Assembly: GCA_905221605.1 (NCBI GenBank)
Contig: CAJNDS010000148.1
Location: 103,507-167,506, forward strand
Length of the DNA: 64,000 bases
From: Symbiodinium natans
Taxonomy: Eukaryota; Sar; Dinophyceae; Suessiales; Symbiodiniaceae
Direction of reading: 5' to 3'
The translations under genes were made by a program, and so were the position numbers. Position 1 is the stretch's first letter, and every line of letters starts with the position of its first letter. The notes under the pieces were generated by a model that saw nothing but the letters and a program-made list of their open reading frames with translations, made no database searches and was not told the origin of the DNA. This document shows, piece by piece, positions 24,984 to 36,048 of this stretch.

Positions 24984-27219
24984 CCAGGTGTTGTACAGGG
25001 AGGGGGCCGTCTTCCAGGCCTGGCCACGGCGTCAAGGGTTCCTAAACCCTAAACCCTAAACCCTAAACCCTAAACCCTAAACCCTAAACCCTAAACACCC
25101 TAAACAGGTGTAAAAGCAACAAGGGCAAAAGAAGAGGAGCCCAACTTCGTGCCGATGACTCCAGAGCCCTACCTGTTGGATATCTGGGCTTAGGGTTTTA
25201 GGGTTGAGGGCCACAGTTTTGATCAACCCACATATACGTACTTGCAGCAGCAACACTGTGTTGGAGGCTAAGCCTAAGCTCTAAGCCTTAAACGACCCTC
25301 AATCTTAGGAGTCGCTCTCTCTCTCTCTCTCTCTCCCTCCCTCCCTCCTTGCGTTAGGTTTTAGGCTTTGGGTCTTGGGTTTTGGATTTTAGGTTTAGGG
25401 TTTAGGTTTATGCCTACTTGCACTTTCGGTGGCTTTGGGCTTGGCTGAGGGCTTCAGCCTGCGGGCGCTTCGGGTCCAGGGTCTTAGGTTTGTTGGGGGG
25501 TTTCGGGCTTTAGGGTTTCATGTTTTAGGGGTTTAGGGCTTTAGGGCCTTAAGTTGGGGAGGGAGGGGGGGGGGGGGCTTTGGGTCGTAGGGTTCTCGTC
25601 TAGGAATTGTGGGGGTTTGGGGCTTAGAGTGTAGGGCACTCGCAAGGGTTTGCTGTGTCACAGCCTGACAGCACACAATGATGAATCCCATGCCGAACAT
25701 AATACATAGCCTTGAACCCTAAACCCTAAACCCTAAACCCTAAACCCTAAACCCTAAACCCTCAATCCAAAGCCCTAGACGTACTCTGGAAGGGCACATC
25801 AGTGGTTCAGGGTGTTTCCAGAATATGGAAAAGAAGGGTATCCTTCACATAAGCTAGACAGCTAGACCCAAAAGTCACCTATTTGCAATTAAAAAAGGTA
25901 CCCTTGTTGGCTTAAAGGGGCCTAAAAAGTGAACCTAAAACCTCACAAAAAGGGGGAGTGAGGGCCTACTTTGGGTCCTAGCAAGACATCGCCGGGGCAG
26001 ACCGGCGCGTTGGCCACGAAGTCGTCGATCGGAGGCAGGTTCGTCTGGGGCCGATAAACCCTAAACACCCAATCACACTAGGTATGGCCTTATAGGGTTT
26101 AGGGTTAGGGTTTAGGCTTTAGGGTTTAGGGTTTAGGGTTTAGGGTTCAGGGACCTTAGGCCCTACACCCCAAGCCCTAAACCCTAAATCCTATCTACAT
26201 GCGTTTAGTATCCGGGGGAAGGGATTCCTCTCCTGCTTTTTGGGAAATGCTGTTGCTCCTGATGGTCAGCAGAACACCGTTAGGAGCCCGTGTTTTTGTA
26301 CGATTCAGCATCTGGGGATGACGACAGTTCTACCAAGCGTTTAGGGTTTAGGGTTTAGGGGGGTTTAGGGTTTAGGGGTGTTTAGGGTTTATCTCCAAGC
26401 ATGTTGGACACAAAGCTTGGCAACTGGTCTGCTCTGCAGAGAAATGCCACCACGAAAGCCACTGAACTCATGATCCCTAGATCCCAGATCCCGAGACCCT
26501 AAACCCTAAACCCTAAACCCGCCCAAATCCTAAGCCTTCCTTAATGTGGGGTATATACTCTCTGGGTCGTTTAGTACGCTCTTCTAATGGAAAATCTCAA
26601 ATTCTGTTCACGTTTCGTTCACGTCTTCACGCATTAAATTAATACGGTTCATGCGCTTATTTCACACGTTCATTCACTTATAACCGCATTCATAAAGTTC
26701 TCTTCTCTTTTCTCTCTTCACAATTAGCATATTCTTATTAGTATGAAGAGAGCATATTATTAGTATTATTATGAGCGGCCAAATCAGAATTAAAGACGGC
26801 CGCAGTAATTATATTATTCATGCGGACACGATATTAAAAGACTTATTGTGTGTGCCCGCTAATATAATCATAGTATTGTAATTACTGCCCCGGGCCTATA
26901 TTATATTAGGAGAACGGCCCGGGATATATTAATTAGAAAACGAGGGGCCCATACTTCAGAACCCTTTTAAGACGGTGAGGGACCATATTAAGGGACCATA
27001 TAGCTACTACCCTTGGAGAGACTTCAGATCCCTAGTCCCAAGGTCAGAAATCCACCCGAATACCTAAACCAAACCCTAAACCCTAAACCCTAAACCCTAA
27101 ACCTTAAACCCTAAACCCTAAACCCTAAACCCTAGGCCAGAAATCCACCCAATACCCTTGCGCCATGCAGCATAGGGGGAGAAGTCCGGGGTCTCCGCAG
27201 TGAAGTCCTTGCCACCAGT
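24984..27219 (-). CDS. Three in-phase mini-exons of unknown gene
   Basis: Three islands have exon structure: 27,169-27,219 (TGGKDFTAETPDFSPYA, donor GC), 25,991-26,044 (TNLPPIDDFVANAPVCPG, donor GA) and 24,984-25,019 (AWKTAPSLYNTW, donor GC). Each starts after AG and all three are phase 0 at both ends, so they can be joined. I do not recognise the protein. They could extend the LHC polyprotein, since the terminal LHC exon has an in-phase GC donor before its stop. They could instead be upstream exons of the kinase gene or a separate small gene. Islands at about 24.10-24.20, 23.46-23.60 and 22.86-22.93 kb look similar but I could not fix their frame. Confidence 0.45.
25862..25983. mobile_element. 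Foldback element, family C (CTAGGACCCAAAGTAGGC ends)
   Basis: CTAGACCCAAAAGTCACC on the left against CTACTTTGGGTCCTAG on the right; interior AAAGGTACCCTTGTTGGCTTAAAGGGG. Copies at 9,225-9,460 (with a tandem internal duplication), 31,849-31,960, 36,150-36,447, 39,774-39,876 and 60,606-60,720. Confidence 0.7.
26545..26940. other. AT-rich island with nested GC-rich inverted repeats
   Basis: Unique AT-rich sequence without heptamers. Inverted pairs: GCAGTAATTA (26,802-26,811) with TAATTACTGC (26,879-26,888), enclosing GCGGACAC and GTGTGCCCGC; then CCCGGGCC (26,889-26,896) with GGCCCGGG (26,916-26,923). No protein seen. Confidence 0.55.
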
Positions 27220-27393
27220 CTTCACATGTCCGCTGCTGCTGCTGCTGAGGGCCACGCCAGAAAGCCCTAAACCCCAAACCCCAACCCCAAACCTCAAACC
27301 CCAAACCCGAAACCCCAAACCCTAAACCCTAAACCCTACATCCCTAAACCCTAAACCCTACACCCTACATCCCGAACCCTAAACCCTGAACCT

Positions 27394-30300
27394 TCAGGCC
27401 GCTGCCTTGCAGATGTCAAGGCCGCCGCAGAGGAGGCCGACACCATCGGCGTACTCGCCCGTGACCACGTCCTGCAAGTACCCGGACATTTAGGGTTTAG
27501 GGTTTAGGGTTTAGGGTTTGGGGTTTGGGGTTTAGGGTTAGGGTTTAGGGTTTAGGGTTTAGGGTTTAGGGTTTAGGGTTTAGGGTTTAGGGTTTAGGGT
27601 TTAGGGTTTAGGGTTTAGGGTTTAGGGTTTAGGGTTTAGGGTTTAGGGTTTAGGGTTTAGGGGTTAGGGGTGAGGTGAGGTGAGGGTCGACCGGGGCACG
27701 AGCCTGGCCTAACAAAAGGGCGGCCCCTCCGGCACAAGGCTTAAGAGGCCAGCCCCAACAACACACGACACGACAACCACAGAACAAAAAGCAACAGCAA
27801 CGCGAAACGAACGAGACAACGCAACGCTCTGCGGACCTCCATGGCGAGCTAATTTGCCTTCGCCCTGACCACCCAAAAGCTCACGTCCTTTACCGCCTTT
27901 ACCTGCGCGAGCATCTCGATGAGGTTTAGGGTTTAGGGTTTAGGGCCGTTTAGGGTTTAGGGTTTCGGGGGCCCCCTAAACCCTAAGACGGGTTCAGGGG
28001 TGAGGGCTAAGGATTTTGGATTGTGGGGCTTTTAGGCCGCAGGTTTACGGAGTTCGACGCTGTGCGGATCGGCAAACGATTCACGCTACTCAATCCACGG
28101 GTTCTGGTTTAGAGTTTAAGGCTTAGGGTTTAGGGTTTATGGTTTACGGTTTAGGGCTAGGGTTTAGGGCTAGGCTTTAGGGCTAGGGTTTAGGGCTAGG
28201 GTTTAGGGCTTAGGGCTACCCCTCGGGGTTCTAAACGCCAGTCCACGGTACCCAAAAGAAGAGGGTTTTTAGGGTTTAGGGTTTAGGGTTAGGGTTTAGG
28301 GTTTAGGGTTTGGGGTTGAGGGCTTTGGGTTTAGGGTTTAGAAAAGAAATGCACGGAAGACCCTTTTGGGGCTAAGAGCTTCCCGGCGAACGTTTTCTTC
28401 CCACCAAGCATCCCGCAGAAAAGGCTGAAGTTGTACCCAAAAATATCCGAAACTTCTAAATCCAAAACACTGAAACCCCAACTTTGAGCGGGCCCGGATG
28501 ATTCAGAGGAATCCCGAAGCCCTAAACCCTAAAACCCTCGGATTGACCTTTGGGTTTCAGGTTTCAGGTTTAGGGATTTAGGGATTTAGGGATTTCGGGT
28601 TTAGGGTGTCAGAGCTCCTGCGCCACCAAGCCAGCAATCGCCATCATGGCCAGGCGGCCGTTGTTGAGCTCCTGTCAGGCAGACCGAACACTTGAAAATT
28701 CAGGTTTAGGGTTTAGGAGGATTTAGGGTTGAGGGTTTCGGGTTTAGGTTTTGTGTGGTCTGCGCTATGGTCGCTTCTGTGAATTCTTGTCCCTCTTGGG
28801 TCTAGTGTTTTAAGAAGGCCCGGTACCCAAAAATGCACCCGAATTTCGAGAACTTACCACCTGAGGATCAGAGGTCTTTGAAGCAGTGGCATCAGCCGAC
28901 AGCCCTCTTCCTATTTCCCGGACGACCGGCCCATCACGACCCGGGCGGCCCTGGCTACGAAATGTCCAATGACATCTGAAGCATTTGTGGGCGAAGCCTA
29001 AACCCTAAACGGCTTCTGGTTGAAGCTTGCCGCAATTGTATATAAACCCTAAACCCCAAACCCTAAACCCCAAGCTCGGAACTCGAACAGGGACTCGAGG
29101 GGATGAGGATCCACAGCCTAGGAACACACAAAGGGATGTTTAGGGCTTAGGGTGTAGGGTTTAGTTGGGGTTTGGGGGTTAGGGCTTGGGGTTTAGGGTC
29201 TATGCGTATCTGGGCACCTGACCCCCCCCCCCCTGTAGAAAGGAAGTCTCAAACTTGGTAGCCCAGTAGCCATATTACAATAAGGGGGCCACCCTTTTTT
29301 GGGGTTGGTTACTATTTAAGGGAACCTAAACCCTAAACCCTAAACCCTAAACCCTAAACCCTAAACCCGAAACCGAAAAAAAGAAAAGGGTACCACCGGG
29401 CTACCAAGCCAAAAGCTGCCTGGCACTGGACGCTCTCCCAGCGGTTCCAGATCTTGGAGGGGTAGTCCTCGATGATGATGCCCTCGCGGAGTCTTTTTTG
29501 GGTTTAGGGTTTAGGGTGTAGGGTTTAGGGTTTAGGGTTTAGGGTTTAGGGCTAGAATAGAATCCTCTGACTAACATGCAAAGATTTGCGATCCTCTTAA
29601 GGGAGATATACGAAAAAAACATCCCAGGGCCTCCCTAGTCTAGGTTACTGGCTGAAAGCACCAGGACCACTCGGAAACCCTAAACCCTAAACCCTAAACC
29701 CTAAACCCTAAACCCTAAACCCTAAACCCTACACTCACACACTTGACTTTGCATCGCTTCCATGGTAGCTCTGCTTGAGATACGCTGCTTTTTTTGGCAA
29801 GCAAAACACCTCAATGTGGAGCCCCCTTGAGGGTTTAGGGTTTAGGGTTTAGGGTTTAGACCCCATGATTCTCAAGGAGACTGGAGGTGCTTCATGCTCC
29901 GGAGCACATGCACCATCAGGCGGTTCATTACGGCTTACGAGCCTCAGGGGCCCCTGTCAAGCCTAACCACCTACACTTACTTGGTAGCCCAGTAAGCAGA
30001 TTATGATAAGGGCACCCTTTTTTGGGGTTGGTTTCTGTATAATATGCAAAAGGGAACCGTGAACCGTGAACCCTAAACCCTAAACCCTAAACCCTAAACC
30101 CTAAACCCTAAACCCTAAACCCTAAACCCTAAACCACTGGGCTACCAAGCTGAACGCCGACTCCGAAAACCCCGAAGCCTGCAAGCCCTGAGCCCCCGAA
30201 AGCTTTAGGCATTCAAACTCCCCCTAATATTAAACCCCCCCCTACCCCCTCATTGATATTAAATACCCCCCCCCCCCCCACAGTTACATTATCGTATGTT

Positions 30301-33300
30301 GTGGGGTTTTTTGCACGTTATATAAGGAGGCAGGGGGTTTGATATCAGGGGAGGGGATGAAATTCAACTCCTGGCTGGCCTTCCATCCGAGCACGTCCCA
30401 AGGGCGGTCCTTCAGCACCGTTCCCACTGGGGCTTCGGGTTTCTCCGGGTTCCGGGTCCGGGTTTAGGGTTTAGGGTTTAGGGTTTAGGGTTTAGGGTTT
30501 AGGGTTTAGGGTTTAGGGTTTAGGGTTTAGGGTTTAGGGTTTAGGGTTTAGGGTTTAGGGTTTAGGGTTTAGGGTTTAGGGTTTAGGGTTTAGGGTTTAG
30601 GGTTTAGGGTTTAGGGTTTAGGGTTTAGGGTTTAGGGTTTAGGGTTTAGGGTTTAGGGCCCCAAAACCCTAAAACCCTGAAACCCTAAACATTCAGGGGT
30701 GCGGCTGCAGGCTCTGCCAGCTCCAGCAATGTCTGCCATGGTCTCCCTCCCCCCCCCCCCCCCCGGTTTTAAGGGTTTAGGGTTTAGGGTTTAGGGTTTA
30801 GGGTTTAGGGTTACAAAAAACTGCCCTCTAGAGGCCCTCAACTCCTAAATCCCCGCCCCCAGGAAACATGAGCAACCTCTCCTCAGGGGGCTTGCAGATG
30901 TAGGTGGTGAGCCACTCCAGGCACATGATGGTGAAGACCACCTCTCCAAGAGTTTAGGAAGGGCTTTTCCCTAAACCCGAAACCCTAAACCCTAGACCCT
31001 AGACCCTAAACCCTAGACCCTAGACCCTAGACCCTAAACCCTAAACCCTAAACCCCTGCTTCTTTCACTGGTTCTAGGCGTTCGCAGCGAAAGATTCAGG
31101 AGCCCCCCTGGACCCCTGAGTCGTCCTGATGGCCAGAAGCTTTGTGGCTTCTGGTGGTGAGGGCTAAGGCGCCACGTTGTGCTCGTTAAGGTTCCAAGGT
31201 TTAGGGTTCCGGGCGGTTTAGGGTTTAGGGTTTAGGGCTTTGGAGTTTAGGGCTTCGGGCTTAAGAGGAATCGGACTGTAGAGTCTGTAGACGGCACAAA
31301 ATGTTGAACTTCCACCCGCGATGAGGAGGTTCCAGATCCCATCACCCAACGACCGTCGTTCACACTGGGTTTAGGGTTTAGGGTTTAGGGTTTAGGGTTT
31401 AGGGTTTAGGTTTAGGGTTTAGGGTTTAGGGAGTTACCCACCTAGGCCCATGCAGGCCCCGGGAACGAAGTAGTAGGTTAATTTGTTCACCGAGTTCCCC
31501 GTGCCCTTGTACAACCCTAAGCCATGAACCCTGAGACCCCTGAACCCTGAACCCTGAACCCTAAACCCTAAACCCTAAACCCTAAACCCTGTGAACCCTG
31601 CACCCTGAAACGCCCACATCCTAGGCCACTTAACCTGGGCACCGCTCGCCTGCCACATGCCTGCCATAGGCAGCCTCGCGCAGGAGAGTCTCCACCCAGG
31701 GAGCCCAATACATTGGGGTTTAGGGTTTAGGGTATAGGGTTTAGGGTTTAGGGTTTAGGGTTTAGGGTAACAACTCCTCAATTAAGGAATCTACCTCCAG
31801 TCATCTTAAGGATCCCTAAATTCTGTTTTCAAGGTATACGGCATACAGCCTAAGATCCAGAGCTTCCTCGGGGAAATAAAGGGTGCCCTTTTCTGGCTTC
31901 AAGGGGCCAATGAAGGGAACCTAAGCCCCGAAAACAGATTTGGCCTGCTACGGGTCCTAAGACTCCTTCATTCGGGCTCTTTTAGGGTTTAGGGTTTAGG
32001 GTTTGGGGTTTAGGGTTGAGGGTTTAGGGTTTAGGGTTTAGGGATTAGGGGAACCCCATAACATGAAGGGATGTGGCGTTGATTCATAGCAAGGACCCTC
32101 GGAGGCCCCCAAAACACGGTGTAAGGCTTTATCGCCTACACCTTCGAAACCCCATGAGCCCCATGAAAAGCCCTAGACCTTAGCAAAAGCCCATGAGACC
32201 CTAAACCCGAAACCCCAAACCCCAAACCCTAAACCTGGCAGTAAATCCTAAACCCCTAAACCCTAAACCCTGAAGGTGCCTTACGGGCCGTGTGTTCCAT
32301 ACAGGAAGGGTGAACTGTTAGGGTTTAGGGTTTAGGGCCGTTGAGGGTCTTGGGTTCGCGGCTCAGAGTCCCTGACCCCTTTGGAGGCACAAGAAAGCCA
32401 CCCTGCTGACCCTGAACCCTAAACCCTAAACCCTAAACCCAATACGCCTCCACCCGCAGTCGAACCATACAAGGTCTATGGCCCATCTCCCAGAATAGAG
32501 CCGTACGGCAGTATGGGGCAAACCCTGGAAGGTATTATTCCCTGGGCCCTAAACCTTAAATCCTAAACCCTAAACCTTAATCCTAAACCCTAAACCCTGA
32601 AGGTGCCGCTCCCAGGTTTAGGGGGTTCTTTCCTGAACGTTCTGGTAGCCCTAAACCCCAAACCCTGAACCCTAAACCCTGAATTCTAAACCCTAAACCC
32701 TCAACCCTCAAACTCATCCCTGCACCCCGCGGGCCCTGAGCCGTTCCCGGGCTTAGGGTTGGGGATTTAGGGTTTAGGGTTTAGGGTTTAGGGTTTAGGG
32801 TTTAGAGGTCGAGGCGCTGGGTGATGTTGACCAGGGGGTTGTTGCTCATCTTCGCCCCGGAGGCATAGTCGCCTGGGTGGGCCATGGCCGAAGAGCGTGC
32901 CCACTTTAGGGTTTAGGGTTTAGGGTTTAGGGTTTAGGGTTTAGGGTTTAGGGTTTAGGGTTTAGGGTTTAGGGTTTAGGAACCCAAAACCCCCAAAACC
33001 CTCAACCCCTAAACCCCTACACCCCCCCCCCCACCCCCAAATTCTAAACCCCCAAACCCTACAACCCCTAAAACCCCTAAACCCTAAAGCCGTAAAGCAC
33101 CCCCAAATCCCCTAAAGCCCCCAAAGCCCTTAAAGCCCCCAAAACCCCTAAAACCTATAAAGCCCCTAAAACCCCCTGAAACTCCTAAAACCCCTCTTAA
33201 AGCCCCTAAAACCCCGCAAGCCCCCTCAAAACCCCTCAACCCCCCCTTCCCCCAACAAAAAAGCCCTAAAACCTTCAACTCTCAAGACTACTCCGTCAGC

Positions 33301-35197
33301 TGGAATCCCCAAAAAACCCAGAAAACCAAAAAACAAACAGGGCTAAAACCCTCAAAACCCCCTAAAACCCCTAAAGCCCCTAAAACCCCTAAAACCCTAA
33401 AAACCCCTAAAACCCTCAGCTCTCAAGGTTTGCCCCGTCAGTCTGGGCGACCCAGGAGATGGTAGCCGGCGGAGACGTGGAACCAGTGGAGCACCTCAGA
33501 GGCTCTGAGAGCTTATAGAGCTTGCAACCCTGAAACCTTGAAACCTTGAAACCTTGAAACCTTGAAACCTTGAAACCTTGAAACCCTAAACCCTAAACCC
33601 TAAACCCTAAACCCTAAACCCTAAACCCTAAACCCTAAACCCTAAACCCTAAACCCCAGACCTTTCCCGGATGTGACGCTTGAAAGGAGCGCGTTAAGTC
33701 CCAGGTACTGCGAGCATCGCCACCCTGCCGTGCTTCAGCTCCATAGCTCGGTAGTTGAGGATCTCCTTGTCCAGAGACACACTCTTCAAAGAGCTTCGGG
33801 GGTTTAGGGTTTAGGGTTTAGGGCTTAGGGTTTAGGGTTTAGGGTTTAGGTTTAGGGGTTAAGGGTCTACGTGCTTTCAGGGGTTCGTTGCGCTTTGCGT
33901 GGGTTTGAGGTCCCAGAGATCTTCAGATTCGGGAATTCAAGTGAAAGCAAGAGGACCCTGTGAACCACGAAAAAGCCCAAAGCGAACCCTGAACCCCTAA
34001 ACTTCAGCCCCAAACCCCAAGCTACGGGCCAACCCTAAACCCTAAACCCTAAACCCTAAGCCCTAAACCCTAAACCCTAAACCCTGAATCTAAGAAAGGT
34101 CTTCGAAACAGCTGGGATGTCCTTCTCCGTCGCCTTGGCGCTGAGCCCCGCCGGATCCCAGAACATGTCAGGGAGAGGGCCGCCGGTGCCGGCAATCAGC
34201 TCCTGGTTTAAGGTTTAGGGTTTTAGGGTTTAGGGCTAGGGTTTAGGGTTTAGGGTTTAGGGTTTAGGGTTTAGGGTTTAGGGTTTAGGGTTTAGGGTTT
34301 AGGGTTTAGGGTTTAGGGTTGAGGGTTGAGGGTTTAGGGTTCAGGGCTTAGGGGCCTGTGGGGTTTCGGGAAAGGATTGTAGGGTATCAGAGTGCTTGCA
34401 GGGTCTGTAGGGTTTGTAGGGTTTTAGGCTGCGCGCTTTAAGGCTGATGGGAATTGCCGGGCTTACTGGCCCTGTGGAGGCATTGTTGGACTTAAAGTAG
34501 GGTATCAGAGGCCTGTCTTGCTCAAATCTGGGACCTGCCGCCGAGAACCCTAAACCCCGAACCTTAAACCCACAACAAACCCCTAGACCCCAAAGCCTAA
34601 ACCTTATAAACCACAAAACCTCACACCCCAAAAACCTCAACCTTCTTGGGCAGATTTCGACACCGTAATGTACCCTGAACTGGACTGTTAACGTGGAGTG
34701 GTCCAACCCATCAGCGTGGGTGAGTTTCCAGGCTGTTCAAGGCTCTTCGGGCTTTTCTGAGAGCTTCTCCAACAAAGACACCCTCTCTAAACCCTGAACC
34801 CTAAACCCTAAACCCTGTAAACCCTAAACCTCTCTCTGTCTCTCTCTGTCTCTCTCTCGTCCTGCGCAGGTGTCAGGGCACGCAGAGGCGAGTCGGTGTA
34901 GAGCGACCAGTCGCCCCAGGCCTGTCCTGTTTCGAAGGAGCCAGGGACAGGAGGAGTGCTTTTGCTTTTAGTAAGGCTTCTGCTATCTAGAACTAATGGA
35001 TATGGAAGGTCTAAGCCTCTTAAGCTTAAACATCCTAATGAGTCTTCGGCCACTGGTCTAGCTTTCCGTTGCGTTCTCCTCTTTTCTTCCTGTTCTTCGA
35101 AGCATGCAGGTACGGACATCTGAGACGTCGTCACGCTGAACTCACGAACAACTCCCTCTCCTGTGAGGCCGTTCTGGAAGAACATGCCAATGATGGC
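27394..35197 (-). CDS. LHC domain 4 exons and polyprotein C terminus
   Basis: Exons: 35,161-35,197 (AIIGMFFQNGLTG), 34,868-34,926 (QAWGDWSLYTDSPLRALTP), 34,140-34,202 (ELIAGTGGPLPDMFWDPAGL), 33,709-33,783 (EILNYRAMELKHGRVAMLA, helix 1), 33,452-33,494 (VLHWFHVSAGYHLLG), 32,818-32,872 (DYASGAKMSNNPLVNIT), 31,650-31,674 (25-nt micro-exon, LPMAGMWQ), 30,885-30,941 (VVFTIMCLEWLTTYICKPP, helix 2), 30,380-30,409 (DRPWDVLGWK), 29,438-29,482 (GIIIEDYPSKIWNRW), 28,618-28,671 (ELNNGRLAMMAIAGLVAQ, helix 3), 27,394-27,471 (DVVTGEYADGVGLLCGG then DICKAAA and TGA). The PLPDMFWDPAG...ELKHGRVAMLA...WFHVSAGYH pattern marks a different LHC subfamily from domains 1-2. The end is less certain: the last exon also contains a possible GC donor after DICK that could link in phase to the exon at 27,169-27,219. 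Confidence 0.85.
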
Positions 35198-35988
35198 CTT
35201 TCGTGTAAGTTTAGCACATGTTGAGCCTATCCACCCCTTTGAGGTTTCGGGTTTAAGGTTTAGGGTTTAGGGTACCGGGCAACCCTTGCAAGTCCGCCGG
35301 AGGAATAGGGGCAACGCAAGATGGTCCTAAGTGTACCGTAAACCCTTAACCCTTAACCCTTGACCCTTAACCCTAAACCCTAAACCCTAAATCCAACCCT
35401 AAATTACAACCATAAAACTTGGAACCTAAACTTTAAACCCTATGCATATGTTCTAAGGGGCGAGGAGATTCCCAAAGTCCAGGCTAAAGAGATGCCAGAA
35501 GGATCAGGGTTCAGGGTTCAGGGAATAGGGTCCACATAGAATCCCTTTGTAACCTCGACTTGCAAACCCTACGCCCTGAAACCGCTGCCTACACCCCGAA
35601 GCGCCTAAATCCGCCAAACCCTAAACCCGAAACCCTAAACCCTAAACCCTAAACCCCCTACTGAGCACCCCTTGGTAGCCGAGCAACCATATTGTGACAA
35701 GGGCACCCTCTGTCTTGGCTAGATACTTTATAAGGTAACCCACCACGGGGCCACCAAGCTCCTAAACCCTGAAGCCTAGCCCTAAGCCCTAGCCCTAAAC
35801 CCTAAACCCTAAACCCTCAAGCCAGGTCGACTACAACGATCGACCCAGTGGCCATCATGGCCAGCCGGCCATTGGCGATCTCGGCAGCGAGCTTCTTCTC
35901 CTTCCTCCGCGGCTTAGGGATTAAGGTTTAGGGTTCAAGCTTTAGTGCTAGGGCTAAGGTTTAGGGTTTAGGGTTTAGGGTTTAGGGT

Positions 35989-36048
<60 letters not shown>

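Noticed and set aside
30463-30658. Regular repeats as a CRISPR array
   Set aside because: Units are contiguous heptamers without spacers.
34808-35185. 125-codon minus-strand frame with FFQNGLTG and GDWSLYTDSPLRALTP
   Set aside because: It fuses two real LHC exons with an intervening intron that happens to be open; GA and GC donors with in-phase AG acceptors give a better chain.
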